Shown piece after piece: positions 26,392 through 36,072 of a stretch of DNA of 64,000 bases; positions within the stretch are counted from its first letter, which is position 1; every line of letters begins with the position of its first letter. The stretch is from positions 3,844,001 to 3,908,000 of the forward strand of contig NC_019678.1 in assembly GCF_000316665.1 (NCBI RefSeq), written 5' to 3'. The DNA comes from Rivularia sp. PCC 7116. Its GTDB lineage: Bacteria; Cyanobacteriota; Cyanobacteriia; Cyanobacteriales; Nostocaceae. The position numbers and the translations under genes were made by a program. The notes beneath the pieces were generated by a model. That model searched no databases, was not told where the DNA came from, and saw only the letters and a program-made list of their open reading frames with translations.

Positions 26392-26415
26392 GGATGGGCT
26401 TCTAGTCCATCCTTT
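26392..26415 (+). terminator. Hairpin after peroxiredoxin gene
   Basis: GGATGG-N8-TCCATCC followed by TTT, 40 bases after the stop. Weak T-run; terminator likely but could be a dispersed repeat. Confidence 0.5.
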
Positions 26416-26544
26416 AAAATTCAACATTTCCGCTAAACAAATTAATTAATAGCTTTTACCTAACTACATTCATTGCCACAACTTTAAAGAAAATAAGCTA
26501 AAAATAGTATTAGAAAGGCGATAATTTTTCAACGAGGCTAAAAT

Positions 26545-27057
26545 ATGGATTTTGAGCATGAAGTCCCGGTTGAAAAGAATACAGAAGAAATAGAATTTGC
26601 CGAACCTTCTACTCGCAAACCTTTAGAAATATTGCGAGACACCGAAGCTTTGCTGCGTCTTCCTGCTGTTGAAGCATTAGTACCAATTTTACCGCTCAAG
26701 TTAAGCGAAAACTTACAAGAAGCTTCCGATATTGCCGATGATTCTTTAGAAGAATTAGCAGAAATAGACTTAAGTCAAATTAACGATTGGGAATTGCGTC
26801 CTTTTCGGATTCGCATTGCTTTAAGCTTTGTCGGATTTAGTTCGTTAATGATTCTGATTTTGGCACTTTTTTTAACTACGCTACATCCAGAAATGAGTCC
26901 CGCTCAACAAATTGGAAAATATTGGAGCGAATATATTTGGTTTCTTTGTTTGGGTGTTGCTGGAATGTTTCTTTTAGGCAGGGAAGCAATGCGCCCTATT
27001 AACAAGCAAAAATACGATGACGATGATGATTATGATGACTATGATGATGAATGGTGA
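26545..27057 (+). CDS. Two-helix membrane protein with acidic tail, unknown
   Basis: A 170-aa protein. The N-terminal half is acidic and soluble (KPLEILRDTEALLRLPAVEA). Two membrane helices follow, at about 95-112 (LSFVGFSSLMILILALFL) and 128-145 (YIWFLCLGVAGMFLLGREA). The tail is a run of Asp/Tyr (DDDDDYDDYDDEW), suitable for binding cations or a basic partner. The ATG follows AACGAGGCTAAAAT. I do not recognise a family. Confidence 0.65.
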   Translation: MDFEHEVPVEKNTEEIEFAEPSTRKPLEILRDTEALLRLPAVEALVPILPLKLSENLQEASDIADDSLEELAEIDLSQINDWELRPFRIRIALSFVGFSSLMILILALFLTTLHPEMSPAQQIGKYWSEYIWFLCLGVAGMFLLGREAMRPINKQKYDDDDDYDDYDDEW

Positions 27058-27083
27058 ATCAAAATTAACAGCTAGGAGTTAAT

Positions 27084-27131
27084 TAATACCTATTACCCAT
27101 TCCCAATTACCAATTACCAATTACCAACACT
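27084..27131. repeat. 7-bp tandem repeat (STRR), CAATTAC type
   Basis: Several tandem copies of CAATTACC/CAATTAC between two plus-strand genes. Confidence 0.7.
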
Positions 27132-27295
27132 CATGTTTTTATAATAAATCTTGCTGCAAACAATAATTATCTGCAAAGTTTTGTTTATTTATTTTACTTC
27201 ATCGCTGATTAGGGAATATTACTCATTAATCTAGAAGCTTATAGACCAATTCATCAGTTGGTGCCGTATAAGTATAAAGCGGAAACTTGTAGATT

Positions 27296-28165
27296 ATGAA
27301 TCACGATGCTTTTATTGTTCAACCTGGTTCAAAAATTTCTTTGAAAAAAGATTACAATACAGCTTTCACAGCTAATTTCCAAGAAAAAGAAGATGCCAAA
27401 TTAAAGCTGGAAAGAGATATTGAACGATTGGCAAAATATCAGGATATTCTTTACGCTCAAAATACTTATGCGCTTTTAGTTATTTTTCAAGCAATGGACG
27501 CTGCTGGCAAAGATAGTACTATTAAGCACGTTATGTCTGGTGTCAATCCTCAAGGTTGTCAGGTATTTAGCTTCAAACAACCTTCCTCAGAAGAATTAGA
27601 TCATGATTATTTATGGCGGAGTTTTAAAGCTTTACCGGAAAGAGGAAGAATCGGTATTTTCAATCGCTCTTATTATGAAGAAGTTCTCGTAGCGCGCGTG
27701 CATCCGGAGTTGTTAGAAAAACAACAGTTACCAGAATATGTAAAAGCCAACAATATATGGAAGCAGCGTTTTAAAGAGATAAATAATTTTGAAAAATATT
27801 TAGTTGATAACGGAATTATTGTTCTAAAATTCTTCCTTAACGTCTCAAAAGAAGAACAGAAGAGACGCTTTATGAGACGCATCGAATTACCCGAGAAAAA
27901 CTGGAAGTTTTCCGCAAGCGATGTCAAAGAGCGTGGGTTTTGGGACAAATATATGCATGTCTATGAAGATGCTTTTCGTCACACTAGTACCCAATGGGCA
28001 CCTTGGTATATTATTCCTGCCGATCGCAAATGGTTTACCCGGATGGCAGTAGCTGATATCATCTGCTCTAAATTGAAAGAACTCAAGTTAAAGTATCCTA
28101 CCGTCACCGAAGAACACAAGCAGGATATCTTAAAAGCTAAGGACATTTTAGAAGCTGAAGAATAA
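27296..28165 (+). CDS. Polyphosphate kinase 2 family phosphotransferase
   Basis: A PPK2-type enzyme (289 aa) moving phosphate between polyphosphate and nucleotides (AMP, ADP or similar). Walker A-like MDAAGKDSTIKHVMSGV is near residue 68; GRIGIFNRSYYEEVLVARVH near residue 120 is a strong PPK2 signature; LKFFLNVSKEEQKRRFMRRI and WKFSASDVKERGFWDKY follow. Length fits single-domain class III-like PPK2, which can act on AMP and ADP; the class is inferred from length and motif only. Cytoplasmic. Confidence 0.92.
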   Translation: MNHDAFIVQPGSKISLKKDYNTAFTANFQEKEDAKLKLERDIERLAKYQDILYAQNTYALLVIFQAMDAAGKDSTIKHVMSGVNPQGCQVFSFKQPSSEELDHDYLWRSFKALPERGRIGIFNRSYYEEVLVARVHPELLEKQQLPEYVKANNIWKQRFKEINNFEKYLVDNGIIVLKFFLNVSKEEQKRRFMRRIELPEKNWKFSASDVKERGFWDKYMHVYEDAFRHTSTQWAPWYIIPADRKWFTRMAVADIICSKLKELKLKYPTVTEEHKQDILKAKDILEAEE

Positions 28166-28485
28166 ACAGTTATCAGTTATCAGTTACCAATTAACATTTT
28201 TTAGTAGCTAATTTTTGATTATTATAGTACAATTGCACTATAAAGTTTGATAGAAATTAAAGGTGGAGTGTGAGGAGATATCAATATTTTACAGTTGCTG
28301 CAATTGTCTTGGAGTGGTTGGTTAATCAAAGTTTAAGCAATCGCAATCGGACGGGATGCCCAAAATGTATTACATTCGGGTGATATTTATGTGGATGTTG
28401 TCTTAAGGGTTACACTTCGGTGTAAGCTTGTACGAAGTTAAATATTTGAAATACTTAGTTAAATTTAAAGAAATAGCTTTTAGTT
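28166..28485. other. Intergenic region, no clear gene
   Basis: A 320-base gap with a tetraloop hairpin TTACAC-TTCG-GTGTAA at 28410-28425 and some short open frames without recognisable family features. The hairpin lies just upstream of the TIR-like gene and lacks a T-run. Confidence 0.4.
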
Positions 28486-29259
28486 ATGTCGATTATTGCT
28501 CTGAGAGCTTGGTATATCGAAAAATATGAGCCGATTCCAGAGTTGGAAAAACGTCAGCCAGACATTCGTATTAGTAAGAAAAGTTTATTAAAGTCGGCTT
28601 TGAGAGCAGATTTTTTGGAAGACAGCGAGGAAGTTAGGAATTCTATCTGGTTTGGGCGTTATCTTGAAGGTGACGACATAGAATTTTATATTGAAGGTAG
28701 TGGTGGTTATAGTGTCGCTAACATCGATTTGATTAGTCATGAGATTTATTTTACTAAGCAAGCTTTGTTATCGCAGTTGGAGCCGACTATTTTTTTAAGC
28801 TATCAAAATGAATATCCCGAAGCTAGCGATGCTTTACGTGAGGGATTGCTTGATAGTTTGGATAAATTGAATTTGCGATCGCGACTTCCTTTAAAATTAA
28901 TTGAGTCGATTCGTCCAAAAGATGCACCGATGCGATTGGGAAGTAGCATGATGCGAAAAATTCGTAGAAGTTTGTTATTTATTGCAGATGCTACACCTAT
29001 TACAAGCCTAGATACTGGTAAGGAAAAACCTTTGCTTGTTCCTAGTGCGAATACATGTATCGAACTTGGTTACGCGATTCAAAGCAAGCGCTCCGAACAA
29101 ATTCTAATCGCACAAATGCAGCGTCAGGATTATGTTGGAGAATTTCCCTTTGATTTGACTGCCACTCAAATAATGCAGTTTAAAGATAGTAGAGAGTTAA
29201 ATAAAATATTGCCGCAAACGATTGAAAATATTTTAGCCAGATTTAGATTGTTTGCATAG
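28486..29259 (+). CDS. TIR-like/nucleotide-processing effector candidate
   Basis: A 257-aa soluble protein. The C-terminal part (about 100-235) follows a pattern seen in TIR-like or deoxyribosyltransferase-like domains found in bacterial immune effectors: EPTIFLSYQNEYPEASDALR, then LLFIADATPITS near residue 165, then ANTCIELGYAIQSKRSEQIL and GEFPFDLTATQIM. The N-terminal 95 residues (RAWYIEKYEPIPELEKRQPD, SIWFGRYLEGDDIEFYIEG) are not recognised. It stands alone, with no cyclase, Argonaute or other defence partner next to it. Function as a defence effector is a hypothesis; the fold reading is moderate. Confidence 0.55.
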   Translation: MSIIALRAWYIEKYEPIPELEKRQPDIRISKKSLLKSALRADFLEDSEEVRNSIWFGRYLEGDDIEFYIEGSGGYSVANIDLISHEIYFTKQALLSQLEPTIFLSYQNEYPEASDALREGLLDSLDKLNLRSRLPLKLIESIRPKDAPMRLGSSMMRKIRRSLLFIADATPITSLDTGKEKPLLVPSANTCIELGYAIQSKRSEQILIAQMQRQDYVGEFPFDLTATQIMQFKDSRELNKILPQTIENILARFRLFA

Positions 29260-29438
29260 ATAAAGGTTTATACTCCCAACCCGCTCTAAAATTACCCATA
29301 AAAATTACTTTATTTTCTACCCCCTCTCCCCCCTCTCCCCCTTCTTCCCCCTCTAATTCAATAGGTAATCATCAAGCTGGGGAAAGGGATTAGTTTAGGC
29401 AATATATATTTCACTGCATGAGTTGCATTTACCGTCTT

Positions 29439-29942
29439 CTAATCTTTTTTCATATCAAAATAATGAAGTACGTCAGTTGCTTTTTTTACCGATTCTTCAG
29501 TGTCTCGAAAGATAATTAAGAACTTTCCTGCATTTAACCTATCGCGATAAAGCCAAGCATCTTCATTTTGAGGTGGAAGTTCAAAAGTACCACGAAAAAT
29601 AAAAGCACTTAGTGAACCAGCAATCCCTCCTAAAAAGCCTCCAATCATCATATTGGCAATACCATTAGTGGGAATTATCTTGACATCTGTAAATTGGATG
29701 TTTGTGAATAAAGTCAAAATAGAACCCGCAGCAAATCCAATAATTATCAACCAGTAGGTAAAACGGACTTGTACATTCTTTTTATCTGCATCTTGCGATG
29801 CAACTAGTCCGTATTCGTCAATATTCTTATAACCTTCACCTAAAATAGTAATTTTTTCCCTGGGTAAATTTTCTTTTTCCAGAGCATCCCGAGCTGCTAC
29901 TACTTCCGCTCTGGTTTTATAAACTGCAATCAAGTAATTCAT
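29439..29942 (-). CDS. Membrane protein with GsiB/17M-like N-terminal domain, unknown
   Basis: A 167-aa protein. Residues 1-50 (LIAVYKTRAEVVAARDALEK) form a small alpha-beta domain resembling heat-induced/general-stress-type domains. Two membrane segments follow, WLIIIGFAAGSILTLF (about 64-79) and a Gly-rich MIGGFLGGIAGSLSAFIF (about 98-115), then a second soluble alpha-beta piece (LIIFRDTEESVKKATDVLHY). Divergent from psb32. No function known to me. Confidence 0.6.
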   Translation of the reverse strand: MNYLIAVYKTRAEVVAARDALEKENLPREKITILGEGYKNIDEYGLVASQDADKKNVQVRFTYWLIIIGFAAGSILTLFTNIQFTDVKIIPTNGIANMMIGGFLGGIAGSLSAFIFRGTFELPPQNEDAWLYRDRLNAGKFLIIFRDTEESVKKATDVLHYFDMKKD

Positions 29943-30104
29943 TATTTGTGATAAATGAAAACTGGAGTCAATACGTTTTAACCGATTTATACGATACCTA
30001 TCAATATTAATGAGGATTTTTCAATATAAAAGCCTGCCAAAAACGAGACTTTGACCATACTTATGTAGTATTTTTGGTGAAAAGTCGTATAGTGGTTTTC
30101 TGCT

Positions 30105-30836
30105 ATGAAAAAGCTCCTCAGCCACTTCTTGGGTTGCAAAAAGTATATCGCTAAGCTGATTGTATCGCTAGCGATGATCGTATTCGTTTCTTCAATGTTT
30201 TCGATACCCGCTTTAGCTACGGGTGTGTATAACATACCAAACCTGACTTCAGACACTTGGATCGTGGATGAAGCAGATTTAATTAGCCGTTTTAATGAAG
30301 GTAAAATTATTAGTGCCTTCGATGAATTGGCAAAACAAACTGGCAACGAAGTCAGAATAGTTACTATTCGCCGTTTAGATTACGGAGAAACTCCCGAAAG
30401 TTTTACTAAAGCATTATTTGAAAAATGGTTTCCTTCCAAAGAAGCACAAGCAAATCAAACTTTATTAATGATTGACTCCGTGACTAATGGTACTGCCATT
30501 ATTACGGGCGATAAAGTCAAATCTATAATGCCAGATGATATTGCCCAAAGTGTTGCATCGGAAACGGTTCAAGTACCCCTAAGAAACGGTAATAAATACA
30601 ATCAAGCCATCTTAGATGCGAAAGAGCGTCTTGTCGCCGTACTTTCTGGTGAGCCAGATCCAGGTCCGCCAGAAGTCACCAACGAAATACAAGTAGAAGG
30701 AACATTTACCAAAGCCGAAGACACCGACCAAGGAAATGCAACCGCTTGGGTAGTAGGATTATTGATTGCTGCTACCGTCATTCCCATGGCAACATACTAT
30801 ATCTATTTAGTTTTCCAGCCATCATCTGAAGGATAG
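30105..30836 (+). CDS. psb32: Psb32, TPM-domain photosystem II repair protein
   Basis: A 243-aa thylakoid/lumenal protein. A signal-anchor at about 17-39 ends in IPALATG. The TPM (TLP18.3/Psb32/MOLO-1) domain (about 50-180) contains TWIVDEADLISRFNEGKI, LAKQTGNEVRIVTIRRLDYG and QTLLMIDSVTNGTAIITGDK. A second helix near the C terminus (TAWVVGLLIAATVIPMATYY) anchors it. Psb32 is known to protect photosystem II and speed its repair in cyanobacteria. Length and two-anchor layout match. Confidence 0.9.
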   Translation: MKKLLSHFLGCKKYIAKLIVSLAMIVFVSSMFSIPALATGVYNIPNLTSDTWIVDEADLISRFNEGKIISAFDELAKQTGNEVRIVTIRRLDYGETPESFTKALFEKWFPSKEAQANQTLLMIDSVTNGTAIITGDKVKSIMPDDIAQSVASETVQVPLRNGNKYNQAILDAKERLVAVLSGEPDPGPPEVTNEIQVEGTFTKAEDTDQGNATAWVVGLLIAATVIPMATYYIYLVFQPSSEG

Positions 30837-30964
30837 GGAATAGTTAATTGGGGATTGGTAATTGGTAATTGGTAATTGGTAATTAATTTGTCCGAGTTAA
30901 GGGTTAGGAATTAATTATCTCCTTATCTTCTATTACCCATTACCAACTACCTATTACTTAATTT

Positions 30965-31345
30965 CTAATCCTGTACGTACTCTTGCCCTGTTGCTAAAGC
31001 AATCTCGGCTCGGACAAATTCTCTACCTAGATAAGCAGCATGGTCAAACATGGTTAGCGGGCAGGGCTGAGTTTCTTCAAGAATTTTTACAGATAATTCT
31101 TTTGCTGTTCTGGCAGAATATACAGTTGTATGGGTTCGTTCCACTTTTCCTTTGGCTGGAATTACCTTTCCTGTTTCCGGGTCAACGGCTAAACCTCGCT
31201 CATCGATAATGTTAGTAAAATGTTTGGCAAAAATGAGTCCTTGTTCCCGGTCGATGTAAATAATAAAGTATCCGGCAGGATCTAAATCAATGTGTCGTTG
31301 AGAAAGTTTATCATCTATCGCTTTTAAATTGTCAGCTACATTCAT
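30965..31345 (-). CDS. DUF4346 family protein
   Basis: A 126-aa soluble protein widespread in cyanobacteria. Key stretches are IDLDPAGYFIIYIDREQGLI, FAKHFTNIIDERGLAVDPET and TMFDHAAYLGREFVRAEIAL, matching the DUF4346 pattern. No signal peptide or helices in the membrane. The function is unknown. Nearest same-strand gene is the DUF482 protein, 212 bp upstream. Confidence 0.82.
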   Translation of the reverse strand: MNVADNLKAIDDKLSQRHIDLDPAGYFIIYIDREQGLIFAKHFTNIIDERGLAVDPETGKVIPAKGKVERTHTTVYSARTAKELSVKILEETQPCPLTMFDHAAYLGREFVRAEIALATGQEYVQD

Positions 31346-31557
31346 AATTACTTAAAAACTCAAATACTTTTAAGGGTTTTTACATGCTTAGAATAAGTGT
31401 AATTCTTTCTTTTACTTTTGTTTAGAGAAAAGGAAATGGAAAGATGTAAGCGCCCCAGGAGGGGAAGGTTAAAAGTTAAAAATCCAAGGTATTAAACATC
31501 CTACTAAATCAAAGCAACTCCTAACCCCGTGAGCAACTAACCACTAACCACTAGCAA

Positions 31558-32751
31558 CTAACTTCTAACTGTAAAAGGAATCTCCTCATTAATTGCTTCG
31601 ATTTCCTTTTGTTCGAGTTCGTTGACTTCGCTGATGTAGCGACGTAGTATTTGTCCCAAACGATTATTGTAGAAGCGATGTAGGCTGTAGTTGGGAGTAG
31701 CCGGGAAACCGCGACGTTTTTTATGTCTTCCACCGGCACCGGGATCGAAAACTTGAATATTATTTTGAATCGCCCATTCAATGGGTGAATAATAGCAAGC
31801 ATCAAAATGAAGACAATCTATTTCCTGGAAACTACCCCAATAGCGCCCATACATTTTATCGTCCTTGTATAAACAAAATGACATTCCTACAGGTTGGCTG
31901 TCATCCTGTTCGTTGTAAGCTGCGAAAAATGCGACTCGATGGCGATAGTTTTCGTATAGCGATTCAAAAAACTGTTTGGTGAGATATTTACTACCCCACC
32001 AACCAAATTTATCGCAGGTGTCGGCATAAAAATCGTACATCAAAGGAAATAACTGTCTGGGTATATCATCGCCGGTAAGTGCTTTAAGTTCCAAACCAGC
32101 TTTTTTAACAGCTTTTCGTTCGCGTTTAATGTTGCGACGTTGATTGGCGTTGAATGCACCTAAATAATCATCAAAAGTTGTGAAATCATGATTTTGCCAA
32201 ACATAATTATGGTGCAACCAAGGTGTAAAGCCCTGACGCTCCAATACGGGATGAAAATCGGGATCTACATATAAAAAATTACAGCCGCTGATATGCTGCT
32301 TCTTACAAAACGAATCGATTTCGCGCACCATTAAAGAAGTTATTTCATCTTCGTCTTCTCCTGGAGCAATCAAAAATCGATAACCATCTGCTGGGGTAAA
32401 AGGCGACATTCCCAGCATTTTGGGGTAGTACTCCACCCCAAGACGATAAGCTAACTCTGCCCATTGATGGTCGAAAACAAATTCTCCATAGCTATGCCCT
32501 TTAATATAAAGAGGAGCAATCGCAATCAATGTTCTATCTCGCCATAATGTTAAGTGATTCGGTAACCAACCACTTTGTGCAGTAGCGCTTCGAGAAGTTT
32601 CGAGATTGTTCAACCAATCCCACTCAAAAAAAGGAGTCTGAAGTGGAAGTGCCAAAGCATTCCAAGAACTTTTGGGTACTTCAGCAACTTTATCTATCCA
32701 AGCAAAAGAATAACTTGACTTAATTTTTTCCACCATTTTCGTCAAAGTCAC
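31558..32751 (-). CDS. DUF482/GNAT-like acyltransferase (FemAB-related)
   Basis: A 397-aa protein of the DUF482 family, GNAT-fold proteins related to FemAB peptidoglycan-peptide transferases. Family marks: WNALALPLQTPFFEWDWLNN, HSYGEFVFDHQWAELAYRLG, YYPKMLGMSPFTPADGYRFL, and the C-terminal IQVFDPGAGGRHKKRRGFP. The second in-frame ATG (residue 6) could also be the start. It lies 33 bp downstream of the RibD-like reductase on the same strand, so the two may be co-transcribed. Substrate unknown. Confidence 0.88.
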   Translation of the reverse strand: MTLTKMVEKIKSSYSFAWIDKVAEVPKSSWNALALPLQTPFFEWDWLNNLETSRSATAQSGWLPNHLTLWRDRTLIAIAPLYIKGHSYGEFVFDHQWAELAYRLGVEYYPKMLGMSPFTPADGYRFLIAPGEDEDEITSLMVREIDSFCKKQHISGCNFLYVDPDFHPVLERQGFTPWLHHNYVWQNHDFTTFDDYLGAFNANQRRNIKRERKAVKKAGLELKALTGDDIPRQLFPLMYDFYADTCDKFGWWGSKYLTKQFFESLYENYRHRVAFFAAYNEQDDSQPVGMSFCLYKDDKMYGRYWGSFQEIDCLHFDACYYSPIEWAIQNNIQVFDPGAGGRHKKRRGFPATPNYSLHRFYNNRLGQILRRYISEVNELEQKEIEAINEEIPFTVRS

Positions 32752-32784
32752 AAAACAAGCGGCAAAAGCTTTATTTAGCGTAGT

Positions 32785-33480
32785 CTAATCTGGGAATTGT
32801 TGCAGGCAATAATGGAGAAATACTTCTTGGTTTTCGGTGCGAACTTCCATCAATTCTAAGCGTGGAGCGGCTTTTGCCAAAAATCCGCAACCTCCAACTG
32901 GAGTGGGAGCATTAAACCCTCCTAAAATTAAAGGACATACAGTAAGCCAAATCTCATTTATCAAATTTAGTTCTAGAAGATTCGCTACCAATTTGGAGCC
33001 ACCTAAAACTCCTAACTGTGCTATACCCAATATAGTTAGTTGTTGCAGGGCTGCATAAATATCAACTTCTCCTGTAGGCGTTTCAAATACTAATATGCGT
33101 TTAAATTCCGCTCTTGCTTGCCAAAACATCGCTCCTGTAGCTGTTGAAATTAACCAGCGTTCAACTGGCTGCTTAAAGAAGCGTAAATCTGGATTGAATT
33201 TGCCGGAATTAGAAATAACTATATGAATAGGTTGCGATGGTTTACCATTGACTAATCTATGTTGCAATAGGTCTGGATGCGATACAGTAAGAGTTGTTCC
33301 GTATGCACGTAAAGTATCAGCGCCAAATAAAACAGCATCACTCCTAGCAATTTGTTTTTCGAGGTGTGCTTTATCAGCAATTGAACCGAATCTGGCTGGA
33401 GAACGGTTAACATCTGCTATTTTCCCATCTGCACTCATTGCCAAAACTACTGTGGTTCGAGGAGGAGGTTGTTGTGTCAT
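32785..33480 (-). CDS. RibD C-terminal-type reductase
   Basis: A 231-aa NADPH-dependent reductase with the dihydrofolate-reductase-like fold of RibD. TTVVLAMSADGKIADVNRSP at residues 9-28 and SDAVLFGADTLRAYGTTL are typical; the C-terminal LGVLGGSKLVANLLELNLINE completes the site. It has only the reductase half and no deaminase domain, so it may act in riboflavin synthesis with a separate deaminase or in another pteridine-like reduction. First gene of a likely two-gene unit with the DUF482 gene. Confidence 0.87.
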   Translation of the reverse strand: MTQQPPPRTTVVLAMSADGKIADVNRSPARFGSIADKAHLEKQIARSDAVLFGADTLRAYGTTLTVSHPDLLQHRLVNGKPSQPIHIVISNSGKFNPDLRFFKQPVERWLISTATGAMFWQARAEFKRILVFETPTGEVDIYAALQQLTILGIAQLGVLGGSKLVANLLELNLINEIWLTVCPLILGGFNAPTPVGGCGFLAKAAPRLELMEVRTENQEVFLHYCLQQFPD

Positions 33481-34115
33481 AAATATTATAAATTGAAGTC
33501 ATATTGATTTTTTCTAGACAAAACACAGTCAGATTAATAAATGATTCAACTTTAGCTGAAAGTTTATTACCTTCAATATAGTTAGATTCATACAGCCTGC
33601 GTTCTCAAGCTGGAAACATCTTACATCTTGGGGCAGTGTCAATAGCCGCCTTGGATTAATAAATATTAGTCCCGAAGCCAAAGTCATGTTTAGACGACTG
33701 CATAAATATCTCAGTCAAGGCTTTGTAATTATTTACTTGAAATTGATTTCAAGGTGATTTCCATAGTTTCTTAAGAATGGTGTAATAGTTAGAAACATTC
33801 AAGCAAGTAATACTAAAACCAGAAGCGCCAAAAAAATAGTACTAGAATTTCAAATCCAGAGATTCTATCATATGAGGTTCGCGACTTATCTAATATGTGA
33901 AGGTTACTAAACTGTAACAATGAGTTACCTATTGTCAACTAAAATCTTAGAATCTCTATGCTTTACGGTAAAAGCTTGTATCTAACGATTATTTTTATTT
34001 AACAACAATTTAATAACTTGATTATTAGGAATAATGAACTTAATAATATAAGTATATAATCGCTTGTTAAATCGCCTTTATTTTTAACGTTTGAACAACA
34101 GATGCTTATCAGAGA
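33481..34115. other. Divergent intergenic region
   Basis: A 635-base AT-rich gap between the divergent RibD-like and sensor kinase genes. It contains the perfect 18-base palindrome CTTGAAATTGATTTCAAG (33736-33753) and a GCCAAAGTCATG (33677-33688), a half-site like the CATGAC sites elsewhere. No convincing gene seen. Confidence 0.45.
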
Positions 34116-36053
34116 ATGCCAATGGTGAATTTTCGTCAATCATCATTTCGCCGAATTTTAATATCCAAGATATTACTACTATCAGTACCAGTCTTATTGA
34201 TAGGTGAGTTTGTCGGCTATAAAAAAGCACGTTCTAGTTTAATAGAAATTGCCAGTCAAAACTTAACCGAAAGTGCGTCTCTCAAAGGGGAAAGTATTGT
34301 TGATACTATTGATGCACTTAAAAGTAATTTATTTATTGCTTCTCAAACTACGGTTCTGCAAGCGGGCAATCCTCAATTAGTAGAAGAATTCGTTACCCAG
34401 CTAGCTAAAGAATTGCCCAGACAAGTAAAATGTATTAAATTAACTAATGCTGACCGTAGCAAAATTGTTGTTGGAAACTGTAGTAAATCCAAGAAGTTTA
34501 AGAATTTTTCTTTTTCTCAAAATAAAGTTCAAATCGAACCTATTTTATCTTCTCAATCGAAGGAAAATGATTTAGCAAAACAACCTTCAAAGCTAGAACT
34601 AAAATTGTCTTCTCCCGTGTATAACCCGTCGGGTAAATTACGTTATACCTTAAGTATGCAGTCGCAATTATTGCACGATAGAATTAGAGATAATCCAGGT
34701 TTTTTAACAGGTTCTACGGTAGTCATTGCTGAGAATGGCGTAATTTTGGCACACCCTATTTTTCAAAGAGTAGGTACAAATATTAGCGAACATGCAGATG
34801 CGAAAAAATTACAAAAGATTGTAAAAAATGCTATCTCTGGGCGTACAGAATCTTCAGATTTGTTTTTTGAAAAAGAAGGTGAACAGTTACTTGCTGGATA
34901 TACAGCTATTAACAGCCCAGTTGATAATGGAGACAAAAAATGGGTAATTTTAGCCGTTACTAGTGTGGATAAAGCTTTGTACGGCTTAAGGGAAATAAAA
35001 ATTCTTTTATTTGTTTTAACCATTGGTTTAATTGGTGCGACTTTATTAGCATCGCTGTATGTAGCTCGTTATTTAGCGCGCCCTGTAGAACAACTGCGCG
35101 ATTATGCTTTGAACCTTCATTCCCGCGATACTTCTTCTGTGGTTCCACATGATTTTAATATTCGGGAATTCAATCAATTAGCCCAAGCATTGGATCAAAT
35201 GGTTGAAAGACTCAAAGCATGGGCTGAAGAGTTGGAAAGTGCTTGGAAAGACGCGAAAACAGCCAATCAAAGCAAAACTCATTTTTTGGCTACAACTTCT
35301 CACGAACTGAGAAACCCCTTAAATGTGATTATTAATTCCATACGATTGGTTCGGGATGATTTGTGTGACGATAGAGAGGAAGAAAAAGAGTTTCTCAAAC
35401 GTGCGGATGAAACTGCTATTCATCTATTAGGAATTATTAACGATTTACTCGATATTTCTAGGATAGAAGCAGGTAAGCTTTCAGTAGCAATCAAACCAAT
35501 TGACTTGCGTACAGTAATTAGCGAAGTGATTAACCTGCAATCGCTGAATATTCGACAAAGCGGTTTGCAGTTAAATATTCCTGAGTTGACAGAGCAAATT
35601 CCGGTTAATGCGGATACAGCGAAACTCAAGCAAGTTTTAATAAACGTTATTGGTAATGCGACTAAATTTACCGAAGCAGGAACTATTACCATAACCACAG
35701 AAATTCAACATCATAGCGGTAAATCTTGGGTAACCGTTGCTGTTAAAGATACAGGAATAGGTATTGATACAGAACAGCAGCAAAAACTATTTCGTCCTTT
35801 CGTGATGGTGGATGGTAGCACCACACGAAAGTACAACGGTACCGGATTGGGACTAGCTATTTCACGGAATCTAATTGAATTGATGGGAGGTTCAATAACT
35901 CTTGAAAGTCCCGGAATTAACCAAGGAACCACCGTTAAAATAACTTTACCTTTAATAGATAGCGAAAATAAATTCACCGTTTCTAATCAAATTGATTCTG
36001 TAAACGACAATGGTAAAGTACCAACAGCTACTATTCAAGGAAAATCTATTTAG
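34116..36053 (+). CDS. Sensor histidine kinase, dCache-HAMP-HisKA-HATPase
   Basis: A 645-aa membrane kinase. Helix 1 is about residues 14-30, a large extracytoplasmic double-Cache-like sensor domain spans about 33-290 (PVYNPSGKLRYTLSMQS; VIAENGVILAHPIFQRVGTN), helix 2 is about 294-315 (LLFVLTIGLIGATLLASLYV), followed by HAMP (ARYLARPVEQLRDYALNL). The phosphoacceptor His is in LATTSHELRNPLNV near residue 392, and the ATPase domain has NVIGNATKF, VKDTGIGID and YNGTGLGLAI. No response regulator is adjacent. Two in-frame ATGs two codons apart could serve as the start. Confidence 0.92.
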   Translation: MPMVNFRQSSFRRILISKILLLSVPVLLIGEFVGYKKARSSLIEIASQNLTESASLKGESIVDTIDALKSNLFIASQTTVLQAGNPQLVEEFVTQLAKELPRQVKCIKLTNADRSKIVVGNCSKSKKFKNFSFSQNKVQIEPILSSQSKENDLAKQPSKLELKLSSPVYNPSGKLRYTLSMQSQLLHDRIRDNPGFLTGSTVVIAENGVILAHPIFQRVGTNISEHADAKKLQKIVKNAISGRTESSDLFFEKEGEQLLAGYTAINSPVDNGDKKWVILAVTSVDKALYGLREIKILLFVLTIGLIGATLLASLYVARYLARPVEQLRDYALNLHSRDTSSVVPHDFNIREFNQLAQALDQMVERLKAWAEELESAWKDAKTANQSKTHFLATTSHELRNPLNVIINSIRLVRDDLCDDREEEKEFLKRADETAIHLLGIINDLLDISRIEAGKLSVAIKPIDLRTVISEVINLQSLNIRQSGLQLNIPELTEQIPVNADTAKLKQVLINVIGNATKFTEAGTITITTEIQHHSGKSWVTVAVKDTGIGIDTEQQQKLFRPFVMVDGSTTRKYNGTGLGLAISRNLIELMGGSITLESPGINQGTTVKITLPLIDSENKFTVSNQIDSVNDNGKVPTATIQGKSI

Positions 36054-36072
36054 ATAGTAAGTATTATAAATA

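Noticed and set aside
28300-28470. Possible gene remnant (reading AIGRDAQNVLHSGDIYVDVV)
   Set aside because: Only about 34 codons open, no recognisable family and no ribosome site.
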